DNA from: Treponema sp.
Lineage (GTDB): Bacteria; Spirochaetota; Spirochaetia; Treponematales; Treponemataceae
Assembly (NCBI GenBank): GCA_016286535.1
Contig: JAEESZ010000002.1
Coordinates: forward strand, 62,001-126,000
Direction: 5' to 3'
DNA length: 64,000 bases
Below the pieces are notes generated by a model. The model saw only the letters and a list, made by a program, of their open reading frames with translations. It made no database searches and was not told where the DNA came from. The position numbers and the translations under genes were made by a program. This document shows positions 41,934 through 50,776 of this stretch, piece after piece (position 1 is the stretch's first letter; every line of letters begins with the position of its first letter).

Positions 41934-43562
41934 CTATAAACAATTTACAGCAGCTTTTTCTATATCCAGGCCCTTAATGTAGCGGTCAAAGAAGATGTTA
42001 AAGGATTCAACAAGTTCTTCTTCTGCATTTGCTGTAGTGATTTTTGCTTTTGCAAATACTTCTTTGTTTAAGAAGTCTTTTAAGGCCATTGAAGATTTCT
42101 TTTCGCAAAGTTTATTCATATAGCAGGCAAGAATTGCCATACCCCATGGACCGCCTTCTCCGGCAGTTTCCATAGCGCTTACCTTTGTTTTCATTGCTGC
42201 TGCCATGTATTTTAAGCCGGCCTGAGTTTTAAAGTATCCTCCGGCACCTGTCATTGATTTTACAGGAACTTTTTCGTCGTAAAGAATATTCATTCCCTTG
42301 CGTAAAGCACCAAGAGAAGCAAACATCTGAACCCTCATAAAGTTTGCCAGGGTAAAGCTTGCATTTTCTCCGCGAACAAAAAGAGGACGACCTGAATTTA
42401 AACCTGTAATTGTTTCGCCTGAAAGATAGTTGTAGGCAAGGAGGGAACCGCAGTCCTTGTCTGCTTCCAGTGATTTTGTAATTAATTTATCGTAATATTG
42501 GCCGATTTCTACTTTGTTATCAGGACATAGGGTATCTACAATTTCTTTAAAGAAATTAATCCAGTAGTTGTGTTCACCGGTACAGTTATTTGCGTGAACC
42601 ATGGCAACACTTTCGCCGTCTGGAGTAGTTACAACATCAATAATTCCAGGATATACCTTCTGTAAGTCTTTTTCGAGGACTACCATACTGAATACTGAGG
42701 TTCCGGCAGAAATATTTCCTGTCTGAACTTCTACAGAATTTGTTGCAACCATACCGGTTCCTGCATCTCCTTCCGGAGGGCAGAATGGAATGCCTGATTT
42801 AGTTTCGCCACTAGGATCAAGGAACTTTGCACCTTCTTCTGTAAGGTTTCCGGCCATTTCTCCGGCAAGCAAAATCTGTGGGAATAAATTATTGTTGAGC
42901 AGGCTTAAGGCCTGATTTTTAGAAGCAGCTTCCTTCCAGGCAGGGAGCTTTTCCATTTTTGTAAGGAAATCTTTATTATATTCTGCTTTTCCATTTGAAA
43001 GTCTGATTGGGAACATGCCCGAAGCATCTCCTGCACCAATTACTTTTTTTCCTGTAAGCAGATAATGAATATAAGCTGCCAGGGTATAAACATTTGCAAT
43101 TTTAGAAACGTGTTCTTCTTTATTTAAGATTGCCTGGTAAAGGTGAGAAATTGACCAGCGCTCTGGAACAGGGAAATTAAAAAGTTCAGAAAGCTCTTTT
43201 GAAGCCTGTCCTGTAATTGTATTGCGCCAGGTTCTAAAAGGTACCAGTAAATTATCTTCCTTATCAAAAGCAAGGTAGCCGTGCATCATTGCAGAGATTC
43301 CGCCTGCCTTAAAGGAAGTAAGCTTTACTCCATATTTATTCTGAACGTCTTTTTTGAGGTCTGCATAGGCTGTCTGCAGGCCGCATTTTATCTGTTCAAG
43401 GGGATATGTCCAGACTCCGTTTTCAAAGGAGTTTTCCCAGGTAAAAGAGCCGTTTGCAAGAGGCTCAAAGCTATCGTTTATCAAGACCGCTTTAATACGG
43501 GTTGAACCAAATTCAATTCCTAAATAAGCATTACCGCTTTCAATTACTTCTTTGTTATTCAT
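41934..43562 (-). CDS. araB: FGGY-family kinase, probable L-ribulokinase
   Basis: This 542-residue sugar kinase probably phosphorylates L-ribulose for the epimerase encoded next. The N-terminal ATP-fold starts YLGIEFGSTRIKAVL. Other family segments are GISAMMHGY, the FPIRLSNG region, FCPPEGDAGTGMVATNSV, and the C-terminal SMTGAGGYFKTQAGLKYMAAAM. The substrate is inferred from the neighbouring araD, because FGGY kinases are hard to tell apart by eye. The ATG at 43562 is preferred over a TTG at 43571. No good ribosome site is seen. Two copies of a 19-base repeat lie 56-95 bases upstream. Confidence 0.82.
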   Translation of the reverse strand: MNNKEVIESGNAYLGIEFGSTRIKAVLINDSFEPLANGSFTWENSFENGVWTYPLEQIKCGLQTAYADLKKDVQNKYGVKLTSFKAGGISAMMHGYLAFDKEDNLLVPFRTWRNTITGQASKELSELFNFPVPERWSISHLYQAILNKEEHVSKIANVYTLAAYIHYLLTGKKVIGAGDASGMFPIRLSNGKAEYNKDFLTKMEKLPAWKEAASKNQALSLLNNNLFPQILLAGEMAGNLTEEGAKFLDPSGETKSGIPFCPPEGDAGTGMVATNSVEVQTGNISAGTSVFSMVVLEKDLQKVYPGIIDVVTTPDGESVAMVHANNCTGEHNYWINFFKEIVDTLCPDNKVEIGQYYDKLITKSLEADKDCGSLLAYNYLSGETITGLNSGRPLFVRGENASFTLANFMRVQMFASLGALRKGMNILYDEKVPVKSMTGAGGYFKTQAGLKYMAAAMKTKVSAMETAGEGGPWGMAILACYMNKLCEKKSSMALKDFLNKEVFAKAKITTANAEEELVESFNIFFDRYIKGLDIEKAAVNCL

Positions 43563-43617
43563 AATAATCAAATTATAAATCGTTTAACACCTAATTTCAA
43601 TTAAAAAAGAGCAAATA

Positions 43618-43656
43618 TATTAAAAAAAGTTGAAATGTATTAAAAAAAGTTGAAAT
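43618..43656. repeat. Tandem 19-base repeats upstream of araB
   Basis: TATTAAAAAAAGTTGAAAT is present at 43618-43636 and 43638-43656, a period of 20 bases (about two helical turns). The matching half site in reverse, ATTTCAA, occurs at 43594-43600. The position upstream of araB suggests paired regulator sites, though the A-runs could also be curved DNA. Confidence 0.6.
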
Positions 43657-43705
43657 AAAAAAAAAGCCCCGCTTAATAAAACATAAAAAAGCTTAAAAGC
43701 GGGGC
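43657..43705 (-). terminator. Rho-independent terminator of the M30 peptidase gene
   Basis: Read on the reverse strand, arms 43697-43705 and 43666-43674 form a perfect 9-base-pair stem (GCCCCGCTT/AAGCGGGGC), followed by nine T (43657-43665). It is 26 bases past the stop and is the clearest terminator in the window. Confidence 0.93.
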
Positions 43706-43730
43706 CGGAAATGGCTTTATAATTAACAGA

Positions 43731-45938
43731 TTAGTTAATTTCTTCAGCTGCAGTTGTATCTTCTGTATAGTAAGAAAAACCGTCCTGAACAAAAAGGTAA
43801 AGCTTTAATGTATCTGAATCTGTACCGGTAAAATAGAGTTTTACATAATCGTAATCTCCACCATTCCAGTTTGAACCTGTACTATGAATTAAAAAACCTT
43901 CCGGACGTATATCAAGAGCGTTGCTATTAAAAGTCCATGGACCATATAATTTGTGATTACCTTCTTCATAAGCAAAATCATCAGCCCAGAGGTTTATACC
44001 ATCAAATGAACCTGATATTGTGCCTGCATATACAGTTGTAAGAGCGTATGCATTTGGGTTTTCAAGTGAAGTTGCTATTTTAATAGTTGGAGTTTTTATA
44101 TCAAAACTTCTTGTGCAGCCACTGCCTTTAGGGGTTTTATTAAAGGTTGGTAAATTATTTTCTTTTGAATATGCAGATCTGAATACTACAGCCTGAAGAT
44201 ATTCTTTTACTAAGTCTTCCCAGGTAAGATTAGTGCTGTTAATTGAATTTACTGCATTAACAACGCTTTCTTTGCCTACATAAGCATTTTTACTCATTTC
44301 TTCTACAAGATTAACCCCACCATAGTTTCTTGCGAGCCATGCTCCAAAGGCATATGCTGTTCCGTAAGAAATCCATGATTCAGAATCAAGATATTCTGAA
44401 ATTCCACTTAATGGATAATAAACATTGAAGGTTGGAATTCTTTCATCCTGTACTGTTTCACCTTTTACAATTCCAAGGGTATTTGACATCAGGTCTTCAC
44501 AAAGCATGGAAAGCATTTCGTTATACCAGGTTGTGTCTTCATCACTTTTAAGACCATATTTTTTATTATAATGAATCATATGCTGGTATTCATGGAAAAG
44601 TGTTGAAATAACCATATCACTTACAGTATTACTGTTTCCGTTATAGTTTTGATCAGTTTTGTTATAATTACAGTAAGGAATATCAATATAGAAATATTTA
44701 CCTTCATTTGAGTAATTTACAAGCTCTTTATTATAGTAATCTTTACCCCAGAAATAACCTACAACACCTGTTTTTTTACTTGAAGTATAATCCTTGGCAA
44801 TATCTGTAAGAACGATGTTTATATAAGTTGAGGTTGGGTAATCTGACATATCTTCTTCACCGCTGGAATTGATAATAAAATCTCTGGTTTCTCCAAAAAT
44901 ATCTTCTTCCAGTGCGTAATATTTTGTATATTTTGAAATAATATCCTGAATTAAGGCTAAGGAAACCTTATTTTCGGAAGCTGTTTCAGCAACATTATCA
45001 GGGTTTGCCCATACCAGGGCTTTAATTTTTGAAGTATCGTCTTCTGTTGTCTGGTTACCAATTGCATAAAGTGTCATTTTTTCTTTTACAAGCTGGTTCA
45101 TAGCATAATTGTTATCTACCCAGATATAATGTGTCTGTCCGATTGCAGGAGCTGTTACATCAAAAGTTTCTTTTTCTTCGTCAGTCTCTGCGGCACGTGC
45201 AGAAGATTTTACGACAGTTACTTTTTCAGGTGCAATAAAAGGCCTTGTCAAAGGTTCTTTTATTTCTGGCATAGTCATTCCTGCATCTTCAGAAAGGGCT
45301 GCTCTTGAACTTGTATTGGTTGAAACAATGTTAGTAGTAGCTCCTGAAGAATTTCCTCCAGCATATCCTAAATAATATCTTTCATTACCGGCTGCAATTT
45401 CTTTACTTGTAGAAGAGTTATAGTTTACATAAGCAACACTCTTTCCATTAATACCGGAAATCTTTACAATCCCCTTATCCTTAGGAATTTCTGTAAAAGC
45501 ATCGTCTATATCATCAGCATCTATTACAATTTCGTTACTGGCAGATGGTGTAGCTGTTGTTGATTTTGAGTGTACAAGGCTTCCGCTTTTGTCTTTTGTA
45601 TATACAATAAAGGTGTAAGTTGTTCCGTTTTCTAATTCTCCGTCAGGAAAATATCCCTGGCTCTGAGCATTTTCAATAGTGGCTTTTGTAATTAGAATGG
45701 ATGTTCCATCTATTTCTTTAAAACCTTCAATCCACTGGCCATCTTTTTGAACATCTACATTAAGAGTATATCCATTGTAAAGTTCTGTATTTGTCCACGA
45801 AAGTAAAACCTCTTCATCTCCGGCAATTGCGCTTATGGAAGTTATGTTGCCATAATAGGCGTTTGGTTTACAGCCGCTGAAAATTAACGGTGTAAAAATC
45901 AACATTGATAAAAAAAGCTTTCTTAAATGTTTTTTCAT
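43731..45938 (-). CDS. Secreted M30-like metallopeptidase lipoprotein with N-terminal FN3-like domain
   Basis: The ATG at 45938 is chosen because AGGAG lies six bases upstream. The roughly 735-residue product has a lipobox ending at Cys23 (IFSGC). Residues about 33-130 resemble a fibronectin type III domain (EEVLLSWTNTELYNGYTL, GTTYTFIVYTKD). The zinc site HEYQHMIHY has His449, Glu450 and His453, as in hyicolysin-type (M30) peptidases. A Ser/Ala-rich and acidic region separates the FN3 and catalytic parts, and a beta-rich C-terminal domain follows. It should act outside the inner membrane. It has its own terminator. Substrate unknown. Confidence 0.82.
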   Translation of the reverse strand: MKKHLRKLFLSMLIFTPLIFSGCKPNAYYGNITSISAIAGDEEVLLSWTNTELYNGYTLNVDVQKDGQWIEGFKEIDGTSILITKATIENAQSQGYFPDGELENGTTYTFIVYTKDKSGSLVHSKSTTATPSASNEIVIDADDIDDAFTEIPKDKGIVKISGINGKSVAYVNYNSSTSKEIAAGNERYYLGYAGGNSSGATTNIVSTNTSSRAALSEDAGMTMPEIKEPLTRPFIAPEKVTVVKSSARAAETDEEKETFDVTAPAIGQTHYIWVDNNYAMNQLVKEKMTLYAIGNQTTEDDTSKIKALVWANPDNVAETASENKVSLALIQDIISKYTKYYALEEDIFGETRDFIINSSGEEDMSDYPTSTYINIVLTDIAKDYTSSKKTGVVGYFWGKDYYNKELVNYSNEGKYFYIDIPYCNYNKTDQNYNGNSNTVSDMVISTLFHEYQHMIHYNKKYGLKSDEDTTWYNEMLSMLCEDLMSNTLGIVKGETVQDERIPTFNVYYPLSGISEYLDSESWISYGTAYAFGAWLARNYGGVNLVEEMSKNAYVGKESVVNAVNSINSTNLTWEDLVKEYLQAVVFRSAYSKENNLPTFNKTPKGSGCTRSFDIKTPTIKIATSLENPNAYALTTVYAGTISGSFDGINLWADDFAYEEGNHKLYGPWTFNSNALDIRPEGFLIHSTGSNWNGGDYDYVKLYFTGTDSDTLKLYLFVQDGFSYYTEDTTAAEEIN

Positions 45939-45972
45939 AAACACTCCTTTTTTTTTGTCCCTGAGCAGAATT

Positions 45973-46001
45973 TTGCCCTGGAAATTATTTTTAATTATAA
46001 C
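45973..46001 (+). promoter_or_regulatory. Promoter of the serine hydrolase gene
   Basis: TTGCCC (45973-45978) and TATAAC (45996-46001) are 17 bases apart, 49 bases before the ATG. There is no clear ribosome site before the gene, so translation initiation may be weak. Confidence 0.5.
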
Positions 46002-46049
46002 TTATTAAAAATTATAGAAGATAAAAGTAAAAAATGATAGATTTATCTT

Positions 46050-47249
46050 ATGGATTATAAAAATTTAAGTAATATTCAGTATGTTTTTAATCAGGCTGTA
46101 GAAGATAAAAAAGTTGCAGGCCTTAATTGTGTAATTTATAAAGATGGAAAAGAAATAGGCTACTATCAGGCAGGTTATAAAAATATAGAAAGCAAAGAGC
46201 CTTTTTCAAGAGATACAATCTGTCGTCTTTTTTCTATGACAAAGCCAGTTACATCAGTTGCAGCCTGGATTTTAATAGAAAAGGGAATGCTTGATCTGGC
46301 AGCTGAGGTAGGAAACTATATTCCTGAATTCTGGAATCTTCAGATTTCTTATGATTCTGGCAGAAATGGAAAAAGTCAGAAAGCAAACAGAAATGTAACA
46401 ATCCAGGATTTATTAAACATGACTTCTGGTTATACTTACGGTGCCTGGTGGGAAGGTGCTTTATATGGAGAGCATCTTACAAGTGATTTGTTAAATGAAT
46501 TAAACAAAGATTGTGCTGGAGACTGTAAAATAACAACCCTTGAGGTTGCAAAAAGGCTTGCAAAAATACCAGTTTCTTTTGAACCCGGTACAAATTATTC
46601 TTACGGACTTTCTGCCGATATTCTTGCAGCCGTTATTGAAGTTGTTTCAAAAATGAAATATTCAGACTTCCTTAAAAAATATATTTTCCAGCCTCTGGGT
46701 ATGAATGATACTGATTTTTATGTAAGACCAGAAAACTATTCACGTCTTTCTAAGGTTTATACCTGCGATAATCAGAAAGATGTTACAGAGTTTACCGGCT
46801 GTCACTTAGGAATCCAGAATAAAATGGATCATGCTCCTTCTTTTGAAAGTGGTGGAGCAGGCTTATGTTCAAGCCTTGATGATTATTTAAAATTTGCCCT
46901 TATGCTTGCAAACGGCGGTGAATATAACGGAAACAGAATCTTACAGAAAAAGACTGTAGAATATCTTGCTTCTGCAAAATTAAGAAGCAACCTGCAGGAA
47001 AAATTTGATCAGAATATGGAACATTTTTCGGGTTATACCTACTGCAATTTAATGAGGGTTTGTATAGAACCCGGCCAGTGTAAGTATCTTACAGAAAAAG
47101 GCGAATTCGGCTGGGACGGCTGGCTTGGTCCATATCTTTCTATAGATTTGAAAAACAAGCTGGTAATTGTAATGCTTATGCAGAAAACCGGGGCCGGAAC
47201 CTGGGAAGTAACAAGAAAGGTAAAGAATATTATTAATAGTTCTTTATGA
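46050..47249 (+). CDS. Serine hydrolase of the beta-lactamase/DD-peptidase family
   Basis: This 399-residue protein belongs to the class C beta-lactamase-like hydrolases. The nucleophile motif is SMTK (Ser62, Lys65) in CRLFSMTKPVTSVAAW. The second motif is YSY (Tyr183) in PGTNYSYGLSADI, and the third region is GEFGWDGWLGPYLSID instead of the KTG/HTG of lactamases. Together these suggest an EstB-type esterase or peptidase rather than a penicillin-degrading enzyme. There is no signal peptide, so it is probably cytoplasmic. It stands alone, divergent from the M30 gene. Substrate unknown. Confidence 0.85.
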   Translation: MDYKNLSNIQYVFNQAVEDKKVAGLNCVIYKDGKEIGYYQAGYKNIESKEPFSRDTICRLFSMTKPVTSVAAWILIEKGMLDLAAEVGNYIPEFWNLQISYDSGRNGKSQKANRNVTIQDLLNMTSGYTYGAWWEGALYGEHLTSDLLNELNKDCAGDCKITTLEVAKRLAKIPVSFEPGTNYSYGLSADILAAVIEVVSKMKYSDFLKKYIFQPLGMNDTDFYVRPENYSRLSKVYTCDNQKDVTEFTGCHLGIQNKMDHAPSFESGGAGLCSSLDDYLKFALMLANGGEYNGNRILQKKTVEYLASAKLRSNLQEKFDQNMEHFSGYTYCNLMRVCIEPGQCKYLTEKGEFGWDGWLGPYLSIDLKNKLVIVMLMQKTGAGTWEVTRKVKNIINSSL

Positions 47250-47288
47250 AAAAAATATCGGGGTAAACGTAATATATTTTCGTTTAAT

Positions 47289-47434
47289 CAAAAAAGCTTC
47301 CGCAAGAACCGTATTTATGCTCCGCCGAGAAGCCTCGACGTTCGCAAAGCTCACTCTGTGTTTTCATTACAGAAAGAATCTTCACAATCGGCTTCAACGC
47401 TCTGCAAAATACGAACCTTGCTATCGCTTTTTTG
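47289..47434. repeat. Palindromic intergenic element with about 45-base imperfect arms
   Basis: The gene-free stretch 47250-47519 holds a more GC-rich insert. Its ends, CAAAAAAGC (47289-47297) and GCTTTTTTG (47426-47434), are exact inverted repeats. Pairing continues inward through GCAAG, CGTATTT, TGC and GAAGCC, to about 47330 and 47389. The 58-base centre is not obviously coding. It looks like a MITE- or REP-like element or a structured RNA, and no transposase is present. Confidence 0.6.
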
Positions 47435-47463
47435 TTATATTAATATTATTTCCTTTTCCCCTG

Positions 47464-47492
47464 TAGACAATATATTATAATATTGTTAAAAT
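47464..47492 (+). promoter_or_regulatory. Possible promoter of rpoZ-miaA
   Basis: TAGACA (47464-47469) and TAAAAT (47487-47492) are 17 bases apart. An AAAGAGG ribosome site (47507-47513) precedes the ATG at 47520. The very AT-rich setting makes this tentative. Confidence 0.45.
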
Positions 47493-47519
47493 ATTATATT
47501 ATTAACAAAGAGGTATATA

Positions 47520-47717
47520 ATGGTATTTCCTTTGGAACAGTTAGTACAATATAACGATAACATTTACGAAATTACAGTTGCCGCAAGCACACGTGCATAT
47601 CAGCTTGCAAAAGTAAATGATCCTGAAATTGAAAAAAATCATGACAAAGTTGTTTGTTTAGCAGCCCGTCAGCTTTTTACAAATAAGGTTCACTATCGTA
47701 TTGAAAAGAACAGCTAA
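47520..47717 (+). CDS. rpoZ: RNA polymerase omega subunit
   Basis: This 65-residue protein has the omega pattern: a short N-terminal segment (YNDNIYEITVAASTRAYQLAK, shortened by one repeat of polar residues before the conserved Ala-rich helix), then KVVCLAARQLFTNKVHY. Omega helps assemble RNA polymerase and hosts ppGpp binding in some bacteria. It is on the short side for the family, but spirochaetal omegas are small. The miaA gene begins inside it and overlaps by 17 bases. Confidence 0.75.
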   Translation: MVFPLEQLVQYNDNIYEITVAASTRAYQLAKVNDPEIEKNHDKVVCLAARQLFTNKVHYRIEKNS

Positions 47718-48648
47718 GTCAAAAATTCCTGTCATAGTAATTTTTGCACCAACTGCATCTGGAAAGACTGCCTTAACAAGCGAATTATTTTCGCCAGGGG
47801 GCAGTCATTTTATTTTAAACGCAGAAATTATCAGTGCAGATTCCCAGTCCGTTTATAAATACATGGATATTGGAACTGCCAAGGCAGAAAAATCACTTCA
47901 AGAAGTACTTCCTCATCATTTAATTGACCTTGTAAGTCCCGACCAGCAGTTTACCGTTGCCGATTTTGTTAGCAGGGCTGATGCTGCCTGTAAGGAAATA
48001 TGGCAGAAAAATAAAATTCCTGTAGTATGCGGGGGGACAGGTTTTTACATAAGAAACTTTTTATACGGCCTTCCTTCCACCCCGGAATCATCCCTGCAGG
48101 TTAGAAGCCAGTTGCAGCAAAGACTTGCAAATGAGGGAAAGGAAGTTTTATACAATGAATTAAAGCTAATAGATCCTGAATCTGCTTCAAAAATTCATAT
48201 TAATGATGAATACAGAATCTGCAGGGCCCTGGAAGTTTTTTATACAACCGGAAAAACCCGCTCCTCCTTTCTTTTGCAGAATAAATTGCGGGAAGAATAT
48301 GATTTTCTTTTTATAATTCTTGAACCGGAAAGGGAACTGTTATTTGAGCGCATTAGAAAAAGGGTAGACTTAATGTTTGAAGCCGGCCTGGAAGAAGAAG
48401 TAAAAAATCTTATAAAAATGGGCTATACAAAAGAAAGTCCCGGCATGAAGGCAATTGGTTATGCAGAGTTTTTTAAGTGTAACGATATAGAAGAAATTAA
48501 GAAAATGATAAAGCATAATTCCTGTAAATATGCAAAAAAACAATTTACTTATGTAAGGGATATTGGTATTGGAAATAAAATTCAGTATAATAATCCCAGT
48601 CAGGATTTGGAAAAAGTTATTAATCTGATTAAGGATTTTTCCTCTTGA
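47701..48648 (+). CDS. miaA: tRNA dimethylallyltransferase
   Basis: This enzyme transfers a dimethylallyl group to A37 of tRNAs that read UNN codons. The 315-residue protein starts from a TTG at 47701, inside rpoZ, since no later start precedes the P-loop. The P-loop is APTASGKT (residues 16-23). Family motifs IISADSQSVYKYMDIGTAKA, GGTGFYIRNFLYGL and the C-terminal GMKAIGYAEF and KQFTYVRD are present. Length is normal. It uses the same isoprenoid pool that dxs, just downstream, helps to supply. Confidence 0.95.
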   Translation: MKRTAKSKIPVIVIFAPTASGKTALTSELFSPGGSHFILNAEIISADSQSVYKYMDIGTAKAEKSLQEVLPHHLIDLVSPDQQFTVADFVSRADAACKEIWQKNKIPVVCGGTGFYIRNFLYGLPSTPESSLQVRSQLQQRLANEGKEVLYNELKLIDPESASKIHINDEYRICRALEVFYTTGKTRSSFLLQNKLREEYDFLFIILEPERELLFERIRKRVDLMFEAGLEEEVKNLIKMGYTKESPGMKAIGYAEFFKCNDIEEIKKMIKHNSCKYAKKQFTYVRDIGIGNKIQYNNPSQDLEKVINLIKDFSS

Positions 48649-48650
48649 TA

Positions 48651-48679
48651 TTGACGGAAACTTTGATTTCTGTAATAAT
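48651..48679 (+). promoter_or_regulatory. Promoter of the 29-residue basic protein gene
   Basis: TTGACG (48651-48656) and AATAAT (48674-48679) are 17 bases apart, starting three bases after the miaA stop. With the terminator downstream this makes a single-gene transcription unit. Confidence 0.6.
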
Positions 48680-48711
48680 AAATAGACTTTATAAAGTAGG
48701 AGTGCCACCTC

Positions 48712-48801
48712 ATGCCTTGTGGAAAGAAAAGAAAACGCCAGAAGATGGCGACACATAAGCGAAAGAAGATGCTTAGACGTAATCGACATAAGAGCAAGTA
48801 G
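48712..48801 (+). CDS. AURKAIP1/COX24-type small basic protein, probable ribosomal protein
   Basis: This 29-residue protein (MPCGKKRKRQKMATHK, then RKKMLRRNRHKSK) is about half Lys/Arg. It matches the bacterial AURKAIP1/COX24 family, which is related to mitochondrial mS38 and to the small bS22 protein of mycobacterial ribosomes. It probably sits on the 30S subunit near the decoding region; that role is taken from the relatives. The evidence for a real gene is good: AGGAG nine bases before the ATG, a promoter at 48651 and a strong terminator at 48831. Confidence 0.85.
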   Translation: MPCGKKRKRQKMATHKRKKMLRRNRHKSK

Positions 48802-48830
48802 TTTTTAAGTCGAAGCTTATGTCATTTAGG

Positions 48831-48860
48831 CCGCGTTAAATCGACGCGGTCTTTTTTTTT
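48831..48860 (+). terminator. Rho-independent terminator after the small basic protein gene
   Basis: CCGCGT-TAAATCG-ACGCGG makes a 6-base-pair GC-rich stem, followed after two bases by nine T (48852-48860). The dxs start codon follows 15 bases later, so dxs must be read from run-through or from a promoter in this region. Confidence 0.9.
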
Positions 48861-48874
48861 AAAAAGGGATTGCT

Positions 48875-50776
48875 ATGTTACTTGATAAAATTAATTCTCC
48901 TAAAGACATACAGAACTTTTCTCAAAAAGAAATAAATGAGCTTGCCAAGGAATGCAGAAAAGTAATTATTGATGTTGTCGGAAAAAACGGAGGTCATCTT
49001 GCAAGCAATCTTGGTGTTGTTGAATTAACAATCGCCCTGCACAGAGTTTTTAACAGCCCTGAAGATGCAATTATCTGGGATGTAAGCCATCAGTGTTATA
49101 CCCATAAGCTTTTAACCGGACGCTATAAGCAGTTTGATACTCTGCGCCAGAAGGACGGTTTATCTGGTTTTACAAACTTTGAAGAAAACAGTCTGGACTA
49201 TTTTAAAAACGGCCATTCTTCTACATCAATCTCTCAGGCTCTTGGTCTTTTAACTGCCAGGGAGTTTACCCATAATAAAGGAAAGGTTATTGCCGTAATT
49301 GGTGATGGTGCCCTTACCGGAGGCCTTGCCTTTGAAGGCCTTTGCAACGCAGGTCAGCTTTCCAAAAATCTTATTGTTGTTTTAAACGATAATCAGATGT
49401 CAATTGACCATAATACCGGTGCAATTTCCCGCTATTTAAGCCGCCTTACAACTACCAGCCGCTATCAGACTTTCAGAAATATAGTAGATAAGTGCATAAA
49501 TCACATTCCATATCTTGGTAAAGGTCTCGAAAAATTAATTTTCCGCTTTAAGCGTTCTCTAAAAGGTTTGTTTTTAACAAATAATCTTTTTGTTGATTTA
49601 GGTTTTGAATATTCTGGTCCTCTTGATGGTCACAACGAAAAAGAACTGGAAAAGGCCTTTAGAAGAATTAAAACCCTCCACAGACCGGTTGTAGTTCATG
49701 TTGTTACAAAAAAGGGAAAGGGCTATAGTCCTGCAGAAAATAATCCTGAAAAGTTTCACGGAATCGGACCTTTTCAAATTTCGGATGGAAGCGTAGAAAA
49801 ATTTGACCTTACAAGTTTTACCGAAGCCTTCAGCAATCTGATTACTAAAAGAGCTGCAGAAAATCCTAAAATTATTGCAATTACAGCGGCAATGGCAAAG
49901 GGAACAGGTCTTGCTTCTTTTGCCCACAATTTTCCTAACCGTTTCTTTGATGTAGGAATTGCAGAAGAACACGCAGTTACTTTTGCCGGAGGACTTGCCA
50001 AAGGGGGAATGCTTCCTGTTGTCTGCATTTATTCTACTTTTTTCCAGAGGGCTATAGACCAGATAATTCACGATATAACCTTACAGAATCTTCATGTAAT
50101 ATTTATGCTGGACAGGGCAGGGGCTGTTCCAAATGACGGCGTAACCCACCAGGGAATTTTCGATATTGCATTATTAAAGCCTATTCCAAATCTTGTAATT
50201 ATGAGTCCTGTAAGCGAGGTCGACTTAGGCCTCTGCTTTGAATGGGCAGAAAAAAATCCGACAGCAGCAGTAATCCGCTATCCAAAATTATCCTGTCCGA
50301 CAGAGCATCCTCAGTTTGCTGCTCCTGTTGAAGAGGGTAAAGGCATTTTACTTCCCTGCAGCGAGTTTGTAATTGAAAATATTAGTGATGCAGAACTTGA
50401 AGCTGCAAAAAAGAAGGTTTTGATTATTTCTACAGGCGGAATGTTCAGCGAAGTAACTGTTGCCGTAAGGGCTGTTTTACTTGAAAACGGTTATTGCGAT
50501 GTATATCTTCTTCGTTTTATAAAACCTTTTGACAGCGAATACTTCCTTTCTATTGCAAAAAAATACGATTCTTTTGTAATTGTCGAAGACGGTGTAATAG
50601 AAGGCGGAATCTGCGGTGATATTGAAAATATATTATTAAAAAATAATTTTAAAGATATTCAGATTTTAGGTTTTAAGGATAAGTATTATTCTCATGGTTC
50701 AAGAAGTGAAGTTCTTGAATTAACAAACCTGACTTCTGAAGATATCAAAAAGGCTGTGCTAAAATGTCTGAACTAA
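48875..50776 (+). CDS. dxs: 1-deoxy-D-xylulose-5-phosphate synthase
   Basis: This thiamine-diphosphate enzyme opens the MEP isoprenoid pathway by joining pyruvate and glyceraldehyde 3-phosphate. The 633-residue protein has HLASNLGVVELTIALH, WDVSHQCYTHKLLTGR, the TPP-binding GDGALTGGLAFE with NDNQMSID, and the second-domain signatures DVGIAEEHAVTFAGGLA and YSTFFQRAIDQIIHD. Length is normal. Its last 13 bases overlap folP, so the two are coupled. Confidence 0.96.
   Translation: MLLDKINSPKDIQNFSQKEINELAKECRKVIIDVVGKNGGHLASNLGVVELTIALHRVFNSPEDAIIWDVSHQCYTHKLLTGRYKQFDTLRQKDGLSGFTNFEENSLDYFKNGHSSTSISQALGLLTAREFTHNKGKVIAVIGDGALTGGLAFEGLCNAGQLSKNLIVVLNDNQMSIDHNTGAISRYLSRLTTTSRYQTFRNIVDKCINHIPYLGKGLEKLIFRFKRSLKGLFLTNNLFVDLGFEYSGPLDGHNEKELEKAFRRIKTLHRPVVVHVVTKKGKGYSPAENNPEKFHGIGPFQISDGSVEKFDLTSFTEAFSNLITKRAAENPKIIAITAAMAKGTGLASFAHNFPNRFFDVGIAEEHAVTFAGGLAKGGMLPVVCIYSTFFQRAIDQIIHDITLQNLHVIFMLDRAGAVPNDGVTHQGIFDIALLKPIPNLVIMSPVSEVDLGLCFEWAEKNPTAAVIRYPKLSCPTEHPQFAAPVEEGKGILLPCSEFVIENISDAELEAAKKKVLIISTGGMFSEVTVAVRAVLLENGYCDVYLLRFIKPFDSEYFLSIAKKYDSFVIVEDGVIEGGICGDIENILLKNNFKDIQILGFKDKYYSHGSRSEVLELTNLTSEDIKKAVLKCLN

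Noticed and set aside
47289..47434. The palindromic element as an insertion sequence
   Set aside because: It is too short for a transposase and no coding frame fills it; at most it is a non-autonomous element.
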